Shown: one piece after another, positions 17,654 to 27,061 of the stretch
How positions within the stretch are numbered: position 1 is the stretch's first letter
How the letters are laid out: each line of letters opens with the position of its first letter
Assembly (NCBI RefSeq): GCF_016836705.1
Contig: NZ_JAFCGY010000002.1
Span: 186,001-250,000, forward strand
From: Mesorhizobium caraganae
GTDB taxonomy: Bacteria; Pseudomonadota; Alphaproteobacteria; Rhizobiales; Rhizobiaceae
Direction of reading: 5' to 3'
Length of the DNA: 64,000 bases
Translations under genes and position numbers: made by a program
Notes under the pieces: model-generated
Told to the model about the DNA's origin: nothing
The model's database searches: none
The model's input: the letters and a program-made list of their open reading frames with translations, nothing else

Positions 17654-17685
17654 TTTCATCGAGTCACTCATATACTGAAAAGATG

Positions 17686-17720
17686 ACCCCAGGATCATAT
17701 TTGATCTTGGGGTTTTACTT
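17686..17720 (+). terminator. Terminator downstream of the integrase
   Basis: The stem CCCCAGGATCA/TGATCTTGGGG, with one G-T wobble and an ATATT loop, is followed by TTTTACTTTGTT. It lies 32 nt after the integrase stop and touches the convergent hydrolase stop. Confidence 0.8.
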
Positions 17721-18614
17721 TGTTCGAGCCGTGTTTTCCGCCTTGTCCAGGAAAGCCGCGATGGCGCCGGGCAGATCGCCTGTCTCCAGGAAGGGCGCGT
17801 GGCCCTGGCCGTCGACCGTGATCGTTTCCAGGCCGGGATGGCGCTTGCCCATCTCTTCGAACGTCTCCACCGACAAAAGTTTCGAGTTGGCGCCACGTAT
17901 GGCAAGCAGCGGTATGGCCGCCAGCGCTTCGAACTGCGGCCACAGATCCGGCAGCGGCTTGCTGGGGTCGAGGCCGGCCAGTGTCTCGACCAGCCGCGGG
18001 TCGAAATCCGGCAGCAGCCCCTGATCCGTCTCGCGATAGAGAGCCGACACCATCCGCTTCCAATCCGCCTCGGTGAAGGCGGGAAAATCCGCGCCATGCG
18101 CTACGCATTGCGCATGGACCGCCTCAGCGCGGCTCTTCGGTTTCGGCGAGGGATCGAGATAGGTGCGGATATGAGCGAGCCCATTCGCTTCGATCACCGG
18201 GCCAATGTCGTTCAGCACAATGGCTTTCAGCACGGCTGGCCGCAGCGCGCCGAGCACATGGATGATCAGCCCGCCGCGCGACGTGCCGATGAAGGCCGCT
18301 TCCGCGATGTCGAGCGCCGCGAGCCCGGCGAGAATGTCGCCGGCCTCGATGCCGACATTGTAGTGGCCGATTTCAGGATCGTAGGCCGACTGGCCGCGGC
18401 CGCGATAGTCGAAGGCGATGACCTTGCGCGGATGGTTGGCCCGCCGCGACAGATAGAGCGCCAGCTCATGAAAATCGCGCGCGTTGCGGGTCAGCCCAGG
18501 CAGGCAGACGACCGGCCATGTTCCCGAGTTTGTCTCGCCATAGGCGCGGGCGTGAAGCCTGAGCCCGTCCGGCGCGGTGTAGAAAAAGTCGGAAAAGCCG
18601 TCGCTGCTCGACAT
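17715..18614 (-). CDS. Alpha/beta-fold hydrolase
   Basis: A 299-residue cytosolic hydrolase. Oxyanion region VVCLPGLTRNARDF, the DYRGRGQS strand-loop, nucleophile elbow FIGTSRGGL with catalytic Ser, acid residue near LLAIRGANS, and catalytic His in DGQGHAPFLE are visible in order. The substrate is unknown; similar proteins include ester hydrolases and C-C hydrolases. Single gene, convergent with the integrase and followed upstream by a repeat-filled gap. Confidence 0.88.
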   Translation of the reverse strand: MSSSDGFSDFFYTAPDGLRLHARAYGETNSGTWPVVCLPGLTRNARDFHELALYLSRRANHPRKVIAFDYRGRGQSAYDPEIGHYNVGIEAGDILAGLAALDIAEAAFIGTSRGGLIIHVLGALRPAVLKAIVLNDIGPVIEANGLAHIRTYLDPSPKPKSRAEAVHAQCVAHGADFPAFTEADWKRMVSALYRETDQGLLPDFDPRLVETLAGLDPSKPLPDLWPQFEALAAIPLLAIRGANSKLLSVETFEEMGKRHPGLETITVDGQGHAPFLETGDLPGAIAAFLDKAENTARTK

Positions 18615-18682
18615 CTGAAGGGGTTCCCTGGTCGGATCGTCTCCGACTGCTACAGGTGAGGGTGGGAGCGGTCAAATAAGGT

Positions 18683-18928
18683 CTTCCCTTCCCCCCTTGT
18701 GGGGTGAGAAGCGGTCCGCGTTAGCGGACGAAAAGCCAATTGCTTGGCTTTGAGAGCTTCGAACGCCCTGAGCCTGCGAAGGGCTGGGTGGTGGCCCGAT
18801 CCACCTGCCGGGTCCCCGCTGCTCCGCAGCGTCCCGGCGTTCGCCGGCCTTTCATCGTGCCACCGGCACGATGAATTCGCCTTCGGCGAACCGGCTGCTC
18901 ACCCCACAAGGGAGAATGGGAAGGGCCT
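18683..18928. repeat. Large inverted-repeat-bounded intergenic element
   Basis: This element fills most of the 314-nt gap between the hydrolase and slt. The left end CTTCCCTTCCCCCCTTGTGG and right end CCACAAGGGAGAATGGGAAG are imperfect inverted copies. Inside are further small palindromes: AAAGCCAATTGCTTGGCTTT, CATCGTGCCACCGGCACGATG and TTCGCCTTCGGCGAA. No coding sequence is supported. It looks like a non-autonomous, MITE-like or mosaic intergenic element. Confidence 0.7.
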
Positions 18929-20962
18929 TCAGCTCCGCCCGTTCACCAGATCACCAACAATGTCGTACTTCCCAGAAATGCGCATCTTGTAGACTTCGTA
19001 ATTCTCCATCACGCGCTGAACGTAGCTTCTTGTTTCCGTGTAGGGAATCCGCTCGATCCAGTCGACGACGACGTCGATGCCCTTGCCGCGCGGGTCGCCA
19101 TATTTGGCCACCCATTGGCTGGCGCGGTTGGGGCCGGCATTGTAGCCGGCGAAGGTCAGCACATAGGAGCCGCCGAAGCGGTCGAGCTGCTCGCCGAGGA
19201 AGGCCGCGCCCAGCGTCGCATTGTAGCCGGCATCGCTGGTCAGCCGATCCTGCGAAAACGTTAGCCCGGCCTTCTTGGCCAATTGTTTTGCGGTGCCCGG
19301 CATCAGCTGCAGCAGGCCGCGCGCGCCGGCGCTGGAGACGGCGCCGACATTGAACTCGCTCTCCTGGCGGGCGATGGCATAGGCCAGCGCCTTGCCCGAG
19401 CCGGAAATGTCGGCGGTGTCGGGAATGACGCCCAGCGGATGCGACAGCGCGCCGACATCGATGCCGCGCGCGCCGGCGATCTTGCCGACCTTCAGCGCCA
19501 TGAAATGGTTGCCCTGCTTTTCCGCCAGCACGGCCAGCAGCGCCAGTTCGCCGGGGCTGGTCAACTGTCCGGCGAGGTCGCGGTAGAGTGTCTCGGCATA
19601 GCGGTCATAGCCCGCCTCCTGCAGCCGCTTGATGGCGCTGACTGCTTCGCGTCCGTCAAAGCTTTGGCGGTCTGCGGTGCTTGGCTCGGGATAGACGATG
19701 TTCAGCGTGCGCAGACCAACCCGTTCCGCCGCCAACTGTCCGTAGAAAGTGGTGCCATAGGCGGCCGCCTCGGTGAAATAGGTCTTTGCATCGCCGGGGC
19801 CGCCGACTTCCGCTGCGCGGCCAAGCCAGTAATAGGCGCGCGACAGAGACATCGGCCCCTGCGCGAGGCCGGCGATGCGGGCAAAATGGGTCGAGGCCGT
19901 CGCGGGATCGTTGAGGCCGCGCAGCGCATACCAGCCGGCGTGGAATTCAGCCTCGGCCGCACTGACGGGGCTTTCGGCGGCATGCGCGGCAACGATCTTG
20001 TAGGCAGTCTTCCAGTCGCCCTGGTCGACCAGTGCGCGCGACAGCACGCGGCGCTCGACCCACCAGGCGTCGGGATCGACCAGCGTGTCGCGATCGGTTG
20101 GCGCTTTCATCACCACTGCGGCTGCGTCCGCAAACTTCCGCTGCTTGCGCAGATATTCGGCTTGCGCGAAGAAATAGCCGGCCGATTGCTGAGCCGCAGG
20201 CACTGCCTTCAACAGTTTGGCCGTGGTCTTGTCACCACGCGAGGCGGCGGCCCAGGCATCGGCCAGCGGTTGCGCGCCGGCAAGTCCTGCGACCCGCAGC
20301 GCCGAATTCTCCCGGTCTGCATAAAACATCCGTTCCATGCGGAAACGATGGTCGGCAGCCGGGATGATGGCGCCAAACTCCTTGATGACGGACGCCTCAT
20401 CCTTCGCGTCCAGTTTTTCGGTGCGCCAGAACGGTGACAAAACTGAAAGAGCGGCCTTGGCGTTGCCCAGCGCCACATAGGATCGGGCCAAGATCACCAC
20501 GCCTTCAAAGGTCAGCGGTTGGCTGCCGTCAAAGGCTTTCACCACGGTCTGCGGCGACGGGCTTTCACGGTAGAGCGCGCGTTCGCTGTTCTTGCGCAGA
20601 GCGATGGTGCCCGGCCAGGTCGGCAACATCTTTGCGGTATCGGCAATCTCGCTGCTCGGCACACGGTCGCCGCCATAGAGCGCGATCGCCCAGGCAAGGA
20701 TGTGGCGGTCGAGCGAATTGGCCGGCAATGTCTCGCGTACGGCTCGTGCCGCGGCAGTATCGCCGGTCGCCAACGCGTCGAGACCGCCTTTCAACACGAC
20801 GATACTGGCGGAGGGCGCATCAATCTGCGCGCCGTCCTGCAGGCCAGGCATCGGGATCGACGAGGTCGTCTGCTCATCGACGCTCTCGTTTGCAGCCGTC
20901 CCTGCTATCAGCAGGGCAAAGGCCCCAAGCAATACGAAGCGGCGGGGCCGACTGGCCGGCAT
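18929..20962 (-). CDS. slt: Soluble lytic murein transglycosylase
   Basis: Periplasmic enzyme that cleaves peptidoglycan with 1,6-anhydro product formation. The 677-residue protein has a signal peptide (RRFVLLGAFALLIAGTAANE), a long helical superhelix domain of roughly 450 residues, and a C-terminal SLT catalytic domain: AIARQESEFNVGAVSSAGAR with the catalytic Glu, GLLQLMPGTAKQLAKKAGL, and FAGYNAGPNRASQWVAKYG. ATG 20962 was chosen because the signal peptide follows directly; an in-frame upstream ATG at 21001 would bury it. Confidence 0.93.
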   Translation of the reverse strand: MPASRPRRFVLLGAFALLIAGTAANESVDEQTTSSIPMPGLQDGAQIDAPSASIVVLKGGLDALATGDTAAARAVRETLPANSLDRHILAWAIALYGGDRVPSSEIADTAKMLPTWPGTIALRKNSERALYRESPSPQTVVKAFDGSQPLTFEGVVILARSYVALGNAKAALSVLSPFWRTEKLDAKDEASVIKEFGAIIPAADHRFRMERMFYADRENSALRVAGLAGAQPLADAWAAASRGDKTTAKLLKAVPAAQQSAGYFFAQAEYLRKQRKFADAAAVVMKAPTDRDTLVDPDAWWVERRVLSRALVDQGDWKTAYKIVAAHAAESPVSAAEAEFHAGWYALRGLNDPATASTHFARIAGLAQGPMSLSRAYYWLGRAAEVGGPGDAKTYFTEAAAYGTTFYGQLAAERVGLRTLNIVYPEPSTADRQSFDGREAVSAIKRLQEAGYDRYAETLYRDLAGQLTSPGELALLAVLAEKQGNHFMALKVGKIAGARGIDVGALSHPLGVIPDTADISGSGKALAYAIARQESEFNVGAVSSAGARGLLQLMPGTAKQLAKKAGLTFSQDRLTSDAGYNATLGAAFLGEQLDRFGGSYVLTFAGYNAGPNRASQWVAKYGDPRGKGIDVVVDWIERIPYTETRSYVQRVMENYEVYKMRISGKYDIVGDLVNGRS

Positions 20963-21207
20963 GATCCTGATCTTTCCCTGTTGCGGCACTTTAAATGGCA
21001 AGCCCAGGTGCCTGAGAGCCTAGACTTAGGTCGTGAAGAGCCCGTAAACAAAGGGTTATCGAGGCCGTTCGAATTGCGCTCGCTGCACCATCGGCATGCT
21101 TGCCGCGCAACAGTGTCGAGACTATGGTGCGCGGCTTCGCTTTCGGCTAGAAGGCGCCGACGCTAAAACACACCAAGAAACCGAAAAGTCCCAAGGAGTT
21201 GGACGAC

Positions 21208-22089
21208 ATGCTGAGAGGCTCGCTTACTGCGCTCGTGACACCGTTCGAAAAGAGCGGGCGTTTCGACGAGAAAGCCTTTCGCGCCTTCGTCGAGTGGCAA
21301 CTCGCGGAGGGCACCACGGGGCTGGTCCCGGTCGGCACCACCGGCGAGTCGCCGACGCTGTCGCACGACGAGCATCGCCATGTCGTCAAGGTCTGCATCG
21401 AGGTCGCCAAGGGCAGGGTGCCTGTCGTCGCCGGCGCCGGCTCCAACAACACCGCGGAAGCGGTCGGTCTGGTGCAATATGCCGAAAAGGCGGGCGCCGA
21501 CGCGGCCTTGGTCGTCACGCCCTATTACAACAAGCCGACGCAGCGCGGGCTCTACGAGCATTTCGCTGCCGTCGCCAGGGCGACCAGCCTGCCGATCATC
21601 ATCTACAACATCCCTCCGCGCTCGGTCATCGACATGATGCCCGACACGATGGGTCGGCTAGCGCACGACTTCAAGAACATCGTCGGCGTCAAGGATGCCA
21701 CCGGCAAGGTCGAGCGTGTATCCGAACAGCGCGCCACCTGTGGCAAGGATTTCATCCAGCTTTCGGGCGAGGATGCCTCCGCGCTCGGCTTCAACGCCCA
21801 TGGCGGCGTCGGCTGTATCTCGGTGACGTCGAATGTCGCGCCCAGGCTATGCGCCGAATTCCAGGAGGCCACGCTGTCCGGCGACAGCGCCAAGGCACTG
21901 GAGTTGCAGGACCGTCTGTTGCCGCTGCACAAGGCGATCTTCCTCGAGCCAGGCCTGTGCGGCGTCAAATACGCGCTGTCGAAGATTGGCAAGGTCGAGA
22001 ACGTTGTGCGCTCGCCACTGGTGACGATCGAGGCATCGACCGCCGAGAAGATCGATGCGGCGATGAAGCACGCCGGCTTGATAAATTGA
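21208..22089 (+). CDS. dapA: 4-hydroxy-tetrahydrodipicolinate synthase
   Basis: First committed step of lysine and diaminopimelate synthesis: condensation of pyruvate with aspartate semialdehyde. The 293-residue TIM barrel shows [17 protein letters not shown], the active-site Tyr in [13 protein letters not shown], and the Schiff-base Lys in [14 protein letters not shown] 21208 has AAGGAG 9 nt upstream; a TTG at 21199 overlaps that site and is rejected. It is followed by smpB at a 25-nt spacing and probably co-transcribed with it. Confidence 0.96.
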   Translation: MLRGSLTALVTPFEKSGRFDEKAFRAFVEWQLAEGTTGLVPVGTTGESPTLSHDEHRHVVKVCIEVAKGRVPVVAGAGSNNTAEAVGLVQYAEKAGADAALVVTPYYNKPTQRGLYEHFAAVARATSLPIIIYNIPPRSVIDMMPDTMGRLAHDFKNIVGVKDATGKVERVSEQRATCGKDFIQLSGEDASALGFNAHGGVGCISVTSNVAPRLCAEFQEATLSGDSAKALELQDRLLPLHKAIFLEPGLCGVKYALSKIGKVENVVRSPLVTIEASTAEKIDAAMKHAGLIN

Positions 22090-22114
22090 GGATGAGGCGC
22101 CACCTCTCCGCATC

Positions 22115-22594
22115 ATGAATCAAGTCAGAAAAGCCGATCCCAACAACAAGACCGTTGCGGAAAACCGCAAGGCGCGGTTTTCCTATGAGGTGCTCGACAC
22201 GGTCGAGGCTGGCCTGGTGCTGACCGGCACCGAGGTCAAGTCTTTGCGCCAGGGCCAGGCCAACATCCAGGACAGTTACGCCTCGGTCGAAGGCGGCGAG
22301 ATCTGGCTGATCAATTCCTATCTGCCGGAATATCTGCAAGCCAACCGCTTCAACCATGAGCCGCGCCGGCGCCGCAAGCTGCTGCTCAACAAGCGCGAGA
22401 TGGCAAAACTGTCACAAAGCATTGAGCGCGAAGGCATGACGCTGGTGCCGCTGAAGATTTATTTCAACGACCAGGGCCGCGCCAAGCTGCTGCTCGCCGT
22501 CGGCCGCGGCAAGAAACTGCACGACAAGCGCGAAACCGAAAAACAGCGCGACTGGTCGCGCGAGAAGGGCCGGCTTCTCAAGGAGCGTGGGTGA
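22115..22594 (+). CDS. smpB: SsrA-binding protein
   Basis: Binds tmRNA and delivers it to stalled ribosomes for trans-translation. The 159 residues match the family: [40 protein letters not shown], and the basic C-terminal tail [20 protein letters not shown] that enters the decoding centre. It sits downstream of dapA, the usual alphaproteobacterial neighbourhood. The ssrA RNA gene itself is not in the window. Confidence 0.97.
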   Translation: MNQVRKADPNNKTVAENRKARFSYEVLDTVEAGLVLTGTEVKSLRQGQANIQDSYASVEGGEIWLINSYLPEYLQANRFNHEPRRRRKLLLNKREMAKLSQSIEREGMTLVPLKIYFNDQGRAKLLLAVGRGKKLHDKRETEKQRDWSREKGRLLKERG

Positions 22595-22609
22595 GGGGCC
22601 TCGGAGAAT

Positions 22610-22645
22610 AGCCTTAGAAAAGCCAACGGTTTGGCTTTCAAGGGT
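22610..22645. repeat. Small palindrome after smpB, related to the 18.7-kb element
   Basis: GAAAAGCCAA-CGG-TTTGGCTTTC forms an 8-9 bp hairpin 25 nt after the smpB stop. The same core (GAAAAGCCAATTGCTTGGCTTT) lies within the element at 18683-18928. It may act as a terminator or mRNA 3'-end stabiliser, but no T-run follows. Confidence 0.5.
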
Positions 22646-22677
22646 TTCGACCAATCAGCCACGACGATGAACAGGGG

Positions 22678-23412
22678 ATGGTCTTGAGAAACCGGATCAT
22701 CCTTTGGGGTGCGGCCAGTCTGGTCATTGCCGGCCTCATCGCGGCCGGCGGCTTCTTGTATTTCCAGACTTTCTCGCCGGATCGGGACAGCTATCCGGTC
22801 AGGGGCATCGACGTTTCCCATCATCAGCGCGAGATCGACTGGCGGCGCGTTGCGGCCGATGACGTCGCTTTCGCCATCATCAAGGCGACTGAGGGTGGCG
22901 ACCATGTCGACGATGCCTTTGCCAAAAACCTGCGCGAGGCTCGTGCGGCCGGCCTTGCGGTCGGCGCCTACCACTTTTTCACCTTCTGCCGGCCAGGCGC
23001 CGACCAGGCGAAGAATTTCATTGCAGTGGTGCCGCACGACCAGCCGCTGCTGCCGCCGGTCGTCGACATCGAATTCGGCGGCAATTGCCCGCAGCGCCCG
23101 TCGCCGCAACAGCTGGGCGCGGAACTCCAGGCCTTCCTCGGGCCGGTTGAAGCCGCGTTCGGCAAGCCGGCGATCATCTACCTGACCGACGAGGCTGAGG
23201 ACGCCTATGCCGAACAGATAGCTGTGCGGCCGCGCTGGCTACGCTCGCTGGCGATCAAACCGAGCGAGGACGGCTGGATCTACTGGCAGTACCATAATAT
23301 GGGCCGCGTCGACGGCATCGAGGGCGATGTCGACCTCAATGTGCTGCAGGGCGGGCAGCAAACGCTGGCTGAGTTGTTTGCACCATCTGCACAACCATCG
23401 CCATCGCCCTGA
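22678..23412 (+). CDS. GH25 family lysozyme (N,O-diacetylmuramidase), membrane-anchored
   Basis: Peptidoglycan muramidase of 244 residues. An N-terminal hydrophobic helix (ILWGAASLVIAGLIAAGGFL) acts as signal anchor, and the GH25 barrel follows: RGIDVSHHQREIDWRRVAAD, FAIIKATEGGD, VGAYHFFTFCRPG, and the catalytic acid region PPVVDIEFGGNC. The mature domain should be periplasmic. It ends in a short Ser/Pro tail and converges with the DMT transporter gene, with only 1 nt between stops. Confidence 0.92.
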   Translation: MVLRNRIILWGAASLVIAGLIAAGGFLYFQTFSPDRDSYPVRGIDVSHHQREIDWRRVAADDVAFAIIKATEGGDHVDDAFAKNLREARAAGLAVGAYHFFTFCRPGADQAKNFIAVVPHDQPLLPPVVDIEFGGNCPQRPSPQQLGAELQAFLGPVEAAFGKPAIIYLTDEAEDAYAEQIAVRPRWLRSLAIKPSEDGWIYWQYHNMGRVDGIEGDVDLNVLQGGQQTLAELFAPSAQPSPSP

Positions 23413-23413
23413 A

Positions 23414-24325
23414 TCAGGCGGTCTTGGCCGCAGGTCTGGCAACAGCCGAAAAGGCCATTCCCGCAGCCATGATCACGATGGCGGCGAACTGGGTGCCGGT
23501 CGGCGTTTCGCCGAGCACTGTCATGGCGATCAGGACAGTTGCGATCGGCACGCATGGCATGAACAGCGATGCCGTTTGCGACCCCAGCTGTCGGACGACA
23601 TAGGTGTAGAGGAACATGGCGGCCGCACCTGCCAAAAACCCTTGAATGACGATCTGGCTGGCGATCTCGGCCACTGATCCGGCGCGCAGCCCGCTTGGGG
23701 CAAAGAAATAGAGCGATGGCAGCGGCACGCATGACAGGAGCACGACCGTTGCGGTCGCCGTCACCGGATCGACGCGCCAACGCCGCACGAGAACGGCATA
23801 GGCGGCAAACATTGCGCCCGACGCGATGAACAAAAGATCACCGAACAGGACATCCTTCACGCCGCTGCCGGGGCGCACCGGCGCGATGAAAAGGATCAGC
23901 CCGGCGATGATGGCGGCGACGCCGATGGTTCGCTGGCGCGAGGCTTTATCAGTCGTAGACATGTGCGACAGCACGAACGAGAAGAACACGATCGAGGCAG
24001 GGCAAAGTGCCGCGCCATGCGCGGCGGGCGCATAGGTCAGGCCCCAATTGATGATGATCGGGTAGGGCAGTCCGGCCAGCGCCGCCAGCGTCAAGGCACG
24101 TCTCCAGCCCAATGCCTTGATGGTCACCAGGCCGCTTCTCCAGACGACCGGCAGCATGACCATGCCGGCGCCGATAAAGCGCAAGGTCGCGAGATCGGTC
24201 GCCGTCAGATGCTCCCGCAGGCTGAACCGGGCGGCGACGAACTGCAAGGCGTAAATGCCGATCATGGCCAGGCCGGCAAGAATTGCCGGCTTCGTGTTTC
24301 GGTCCTCTGCCGCGCGCATTCTCAT
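23414..24325 (-). CDS. EamA/DMT-family transporter
   Basis: A 303-residue inner-membrane exporter with ten predicted hydrophobic segments in two EamA repeats. The first repeat begins AILAGLAMIGIYALQFVAAR and the second GDLLFIASGAMFAAYAVLVR. Substrates of such proteins are amino acids, nucleosides or other metabolites. It diverges from an Lrp-type regulator across a 139-nt gap, a common exporter/regulator arrangement, which hints at amino-acid export. The start could also be the ATG at 24319. Confidence 0.88.
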   Translation of the reverse strand: MRMRAAEDRNTKPAILAGLAMIGIYALQFVAARFSLREHLTATDLATLRFIGAGMVMLPVVWRSGLVTIKALGWRRALTLAALAGLPYPIIINWGLTYAPAAHGAALCPASIVFFSFVLSHMSTTDKASRQRTIGVAAIIAGLILFIAPVRPGSGVKDVLFGDLLFIASGAMFAAYAVLVRRWRVDPVTATATVVLLSCVPLPSLYFFAPSGLRAGSVAEIASQIVIQGFLAGAAAMFLYTYVVRQLGSQTASLFMPCVPIATVLIAMTVLGETPTGTQFAAIVIMAAGMAFSAVARPAAKTA

Positions 24326-24400
24326 CCCGTTGGATCCTACCGGCGGAGGTTTCTTCCTCTAGCGGCTCTCGTTTAAAGCGCAGCCTATTGTTGAAAATGG

Positions 24401-24425
24401 TGCGACAAAATATGCTGTTTTCGCA
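24401..24425. promoter_or_regulatory. Imperfect palindrome between transporter and Lrp genes (candidate Lrp site)
   Basis: TGCGA-C-AAAA and TTTTCGCA flank TATGCTG, an AT-centred dyad of the type bound by Lrp/AsnC proteins. It lies 40 nt upstream of the Lrp GTG start and 76 nt from the transporter start. Confidence 0.35.
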
Positions 24426-24464
24426 ATTTGGAAGTGAAAATCACACAACAGGGGCACTACGAAC

Positions 24465-24938
24465 GTGAATCATGAATCCGATCAGCTTGATGCCATCGAC
24501 CGCAGCCTGCTGCGGTTGCTGCAGGAGGACGGTCGCCGCACCACGCTCGATCTCGCAGCCCGAGTCGGCCTGTCGCCGACCGGCGCCAGCCAGCGGGTTA
24601 AGCGCCTGTTTCGTGACGGGTTCATCACTGCCGTCCGGGCCGTGCTCAATCCGCAAAAGATCGGCCGGGGCACGCTTGTCTTCATCGAAGTCAGGCTCGA
24701 CCAGGCGGCGCCGCATGTGTTCGACCGTTTCGCCGAGGCAGTGGCGAAAGCCCCCGAAGTGCTGGAGTGCCACATGGTCGTCGGCGGCTTCGACTATCTG
24801 GTGAAGGCGCGCATTTCCGAGATGGCCGCCTATCAGGATTTTTTGAAGCGCGTGATCCTGCCGCTGCCGGGTGTGCGGGAAACCCACACCTATGCGTCGA
24901 TATCGGATGTGAAGCCGGACGCGCTGCTGCCGGTGTGA
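24465..24938 (+). CDS. Lrp/AsnC-family transcriptional regulator
   Basis: A 157-residue amino-acid-responsive regulator. The N-terminal helix-turn-helix is LDAIDRSLLRLLQEDGRRTT, LAARVGLSPTGASQRVKRL. The C-terminal RAM/AsnC effector domain includes ECHMVVGGFDYLVKARISEM. The start is GTG 24465, since no in-frame ATG precedes the HTH; AGGGG lies about 11 nt upstream. It probably controls the divergent DMT transporter and may respond to an exported amino acid. Confidence 0.92.
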   Translation: MNHESDQLDAIDRSLLRLLQEDGRRTTLDLAARVGLSPTGASQRVKRLFRDGFITAVRAVLNPQKIGRGTLVFIEVRLDQAAPHVFDRFAEAVAKAPEVLECHMVVGGFDYLVKARISEMAAYQDFLKRVILPLPGVRETHTYASISDVKPDALLPV

Positions 24939-24956
24939 GACGACACTTGGCAGCCC

Positions 24957-25607
24957 TCAGCCCCGCAGGAAAGCGGCGATGTCGCTGAAAACCCTGACGA
25001 ACATCGCCTCTGTCAAAACACCGGTGTTGGTGTTGTAGCGCGAGCAGTGATAGCTGGAAAACAGTGTAACAGCGCCGGCCTCGAGCCGGCCGCCATGTTT
25101 GAATGGATAGGCGGCGACGCGCTGGCCCAGCGCCCTGACCGTCGACTGGTGAGCGATCGAACCCAGCGCCAGCACTGCACGCAGCCTGGGGAAGCGCGCA
25201 ATCGTCGGCACCAAAAAACTGCGGCAGGTGGCGATCTCGGCGCCGACCGGCTTGTTCTCTGGCGGCACGCAGCGCACCGCATTGGTGATCGCGGTGCCGA
25301 CCAGCAGCAAGCCGTCGTCGGGCCGCGCCTTGAACTCGCCGCGCGCGAAGCCGTGCGCGATCAGTGTGGAGTAGAGCAGGTCGCCGGCATAGTCGCCGGT
25401 GAAAGGCCGCCCGGTGCGGTTGGCGCCGCGCAGTCCGGGCGCCAGCCCGACGATCAGCAGCTCGACGGCGCCGTCGCCTTCTGGCGGCAGGAAGGTCGGC
25501 ACCGGCGCATTGAACCAGGATGGCTCGCGCTGCCGCCAGTCTGCGATGAAATCATGCAGGCGCGGGCAGAGTGGGCAGTCGCGGTCGGGTTCGGAAGCGG
25601 CGTTCAA
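24957..25607 (-). CDS. Uracil-DNA glycosylase, family 5 (UDGb) type
   Basis: DNA repair glycosylase that removes uracil (and often hypoxanthine) from DNA. The 216 residues include motif A GLAPGLRGANRTGRPFTGD, which lacks the polar catalytic residue of family 4 as usual for family 5, and motif B SSYHCSRYNTNTGVLT. Early cysteines (CPLCPRL) plus CVPPENKP are consistent with the Fe-S cluster of families 4 and 5. The start appears to be TTG 25607, 12 nt after the NYN gene stop, suggesting translational coupling. Confidence 0.88.
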   Translation of the reverse strand: MNAASEPDRDCPLCPRLHDFIADWRQREPSWFNAPVPTFLPPEGDGAVELLIVGLAPGLRGANRTGRPFTGDYAGDLLYSTLIAHGFARGEFKARPDDGLLLVGTAITNAVRCVPPENKPVGAEIATCRSFLVPTIARFPRLRAVLALGSIAHQSTVRALGQRVAAYPFKHGGRLEAGAVTLFSSYHCSRYNTNTGVLTEAMFVRVFSDIAAFLRG

Positions 25608-25619
25608 GGCGACCGCTTC

Positions 25620-26201
25620 TCAATAGTCTTCCTCGTCGACCTCGGCCGGCTCGGACCGGCGCACCGGCCGCTCGGATGGATCGCGGCCGACCTCGTTCTT
25701 CAGCGAGGTCAGGTCGATGAAGTGGTCGGCCTGGCGGCGCAGATCGTCCGAGATCATCGGCGGCTGCGAGGCCATGGTGGAGACGATCGAGACCTTGCGG
25801 CCGCGCCGTTGCAGCGCTTCGACCAACGTGCGGAAATCGCCGTCGCCGGAGAAGATGACATAGTGGTCGACGACATCGGCAAGCTCGAGCGCATCGACGG
25901 TCAGCTCGATGTCCATGTTGCCCTTGATCTTGCGGCGGCCGGTCGAGTCGGTGAATTCCTTGGCCGGCTTGGTCACCACCTTGAAGCCATTATAGTCGAG
26001 CCAGTCGATCAGCGGCCGTATCGAAGAGTATTCCTGGTCCTCGACCAATGCGGTGTAGTAGTAAGCACGCAGCAGATAGCCGCGCTTTTGAAAGCTCGAC
26101 AGCAGTTTGCGGTAGTCTATGTCGAAGCCAAGTGCCCGTGAGGTGGCGTAAAGATTGGCGCCGTCGATGAAAAGAGCGATTTTTTCACGGGGGTCGAACA
26201 T
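25620..26201 (-). CDS. NYN domain protein (LabA/DUF88 family)
   Basis: A 193-residue PIN-like NYN domain, a predicted metal-dependent RNase. The acidic residues are visible: ALFIDGANLY, KGNMDIELTVDALEL, and VIFSGDGDFRTLVEAL, which give the Asp cluster, followed by GRKVSIVST. The acidic/basic tail (PSERPVRRSEPAEVDEEDY) is probably disordered. It heads a two-gene unit with the uracil-DNA glycosylase and is divergent from rpoZ across a 331-nt gap. Confidence 0.92.
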   Translation of the reverse strand: MFDPREKIALFIDGANLYATSRALGFDIDYRKLLSSFQKRGYLLRAYYYTALVEDQEYSSIRPLIDWLDYNGFKVVTKPAKEFTDSTGRRKIKGNMDIELTVDALELADVVDHYVIFSGDGDFRTLVEALQRRGRKVSIVSTMASQPPMISDDLRRQADHFIDLTSLKNEVGRDPSERPVRRSEPAEVDEEDY

Positions 26202-26532
26202 GGCAATATTCCTTTTTCGAAATAGGTGGCGGACTAATCGAAATGGGTCTGATATATCGGTCGGCTCGTAAATAAACCGGCTGACCTTTCGTCAACCGAG
26301 ATAGCGCCAGTTTTACGGCAATCCAAGGGTGCCTGGCCCGACTGCAAGCAATTGTGATCGGGGCCGTATCGTCGCCGGTGGGCGAGCTTCGCCGGCAAGG
26401 CATTCATCGGCGCCCGAAACCGGTATTGGTCGGCCCATGAGGTCACAGTGCCATAATGCTTGTATTTTGGCGGCGTTCGGGTTATGGACCGCGCCTGTTT
26501 TCCATCAAATCCAGGCATGAAAGGGGCAATCA
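26202..26532. other. 331-nt divergent promoter region between the NYN gene and rpoZ
   Basis: No gene was found; stops occur in all frames within about 60 codons and no RNA family was recognised. It should contain both promoters. Near the middle a short hairpin, GGTGGGCGAGCTTCGCCGGC-like, is GC-rich. rpoZ has a good ribosome site, AAGGGGCAATCA, just before its ATG. Confidence 0.5.
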
Positions 26533-26934
26533 ATGGCCCGCGTAACCGTTGAAGACTGCATCGACAAGGTCGACAACCGCTTCGAGCTCGTGCTGCTCGC
26601 CGGCCATCGCGCCCGCCAGATCAGCCAGGGCGCGCCGATCACCGTGCCGCGCGACAACGACAAGAATCCGGTCGTGGCGCTGCGTGAGATCGCCGATGAG
26701 ACGCTGTCGCCCGACGACCTCAAGGAAGATCTGATCCACTCGCTGCAGAAGCATGTCGAGGTCGACGAGCCCGAAGCCGACGGCGAGGCGATCGCCGACC
26801 AGACCGGCGGCGCAGTCGCGGCAACCGATGCTGACGACGCCGAAGAAAACGTCACCTTCGATCGCATGACCGAGGAAGACTTGCTGGCCGGCATCGAAGG
26901 CCTGGTACCGCCAGAAAAGAGCGACGACTACTAA
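26533..26934 (+). CDS. rpoZ: RNA polymerase omega subunit
   Basis: Omega promotes assembly of the beta-prime subunit and takes part in ppGpp binding. The 133 residues show the family core [33 protein letters not shown], then a long acidic alphaproteobacterial tail ([20 protein letters not shown] at the end). It is immediately upstream of rsh, a conserved linkage that pairs the alarmone enzyme with an alarmone-sensing polymerase subunit. Confidence 0.97.
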   Translation: MARVTVEDCIDKVDNRFELVLLAGHRARQISQGAPITVPRDNDKNPVVALREIADETLSPDDLKEDLIHSLQKHVEVDEPEADGEAIADQTGGAVAATDADDAEENVTFDRMTEEDLLAGIEGLVPPEKSDDY

Positions 26935-27061
26935 GCGGCGCTCTGGACCTGCCGGGAATATGGTTCCGGCACTTCCGTCCCGTCAGTTTCGTGGCTATCT
27001 ATGAGATGCGCCGTACGCTAGTGCGGCGCATCAATCATTTCAGCACCGCGAGAACCCGCCC

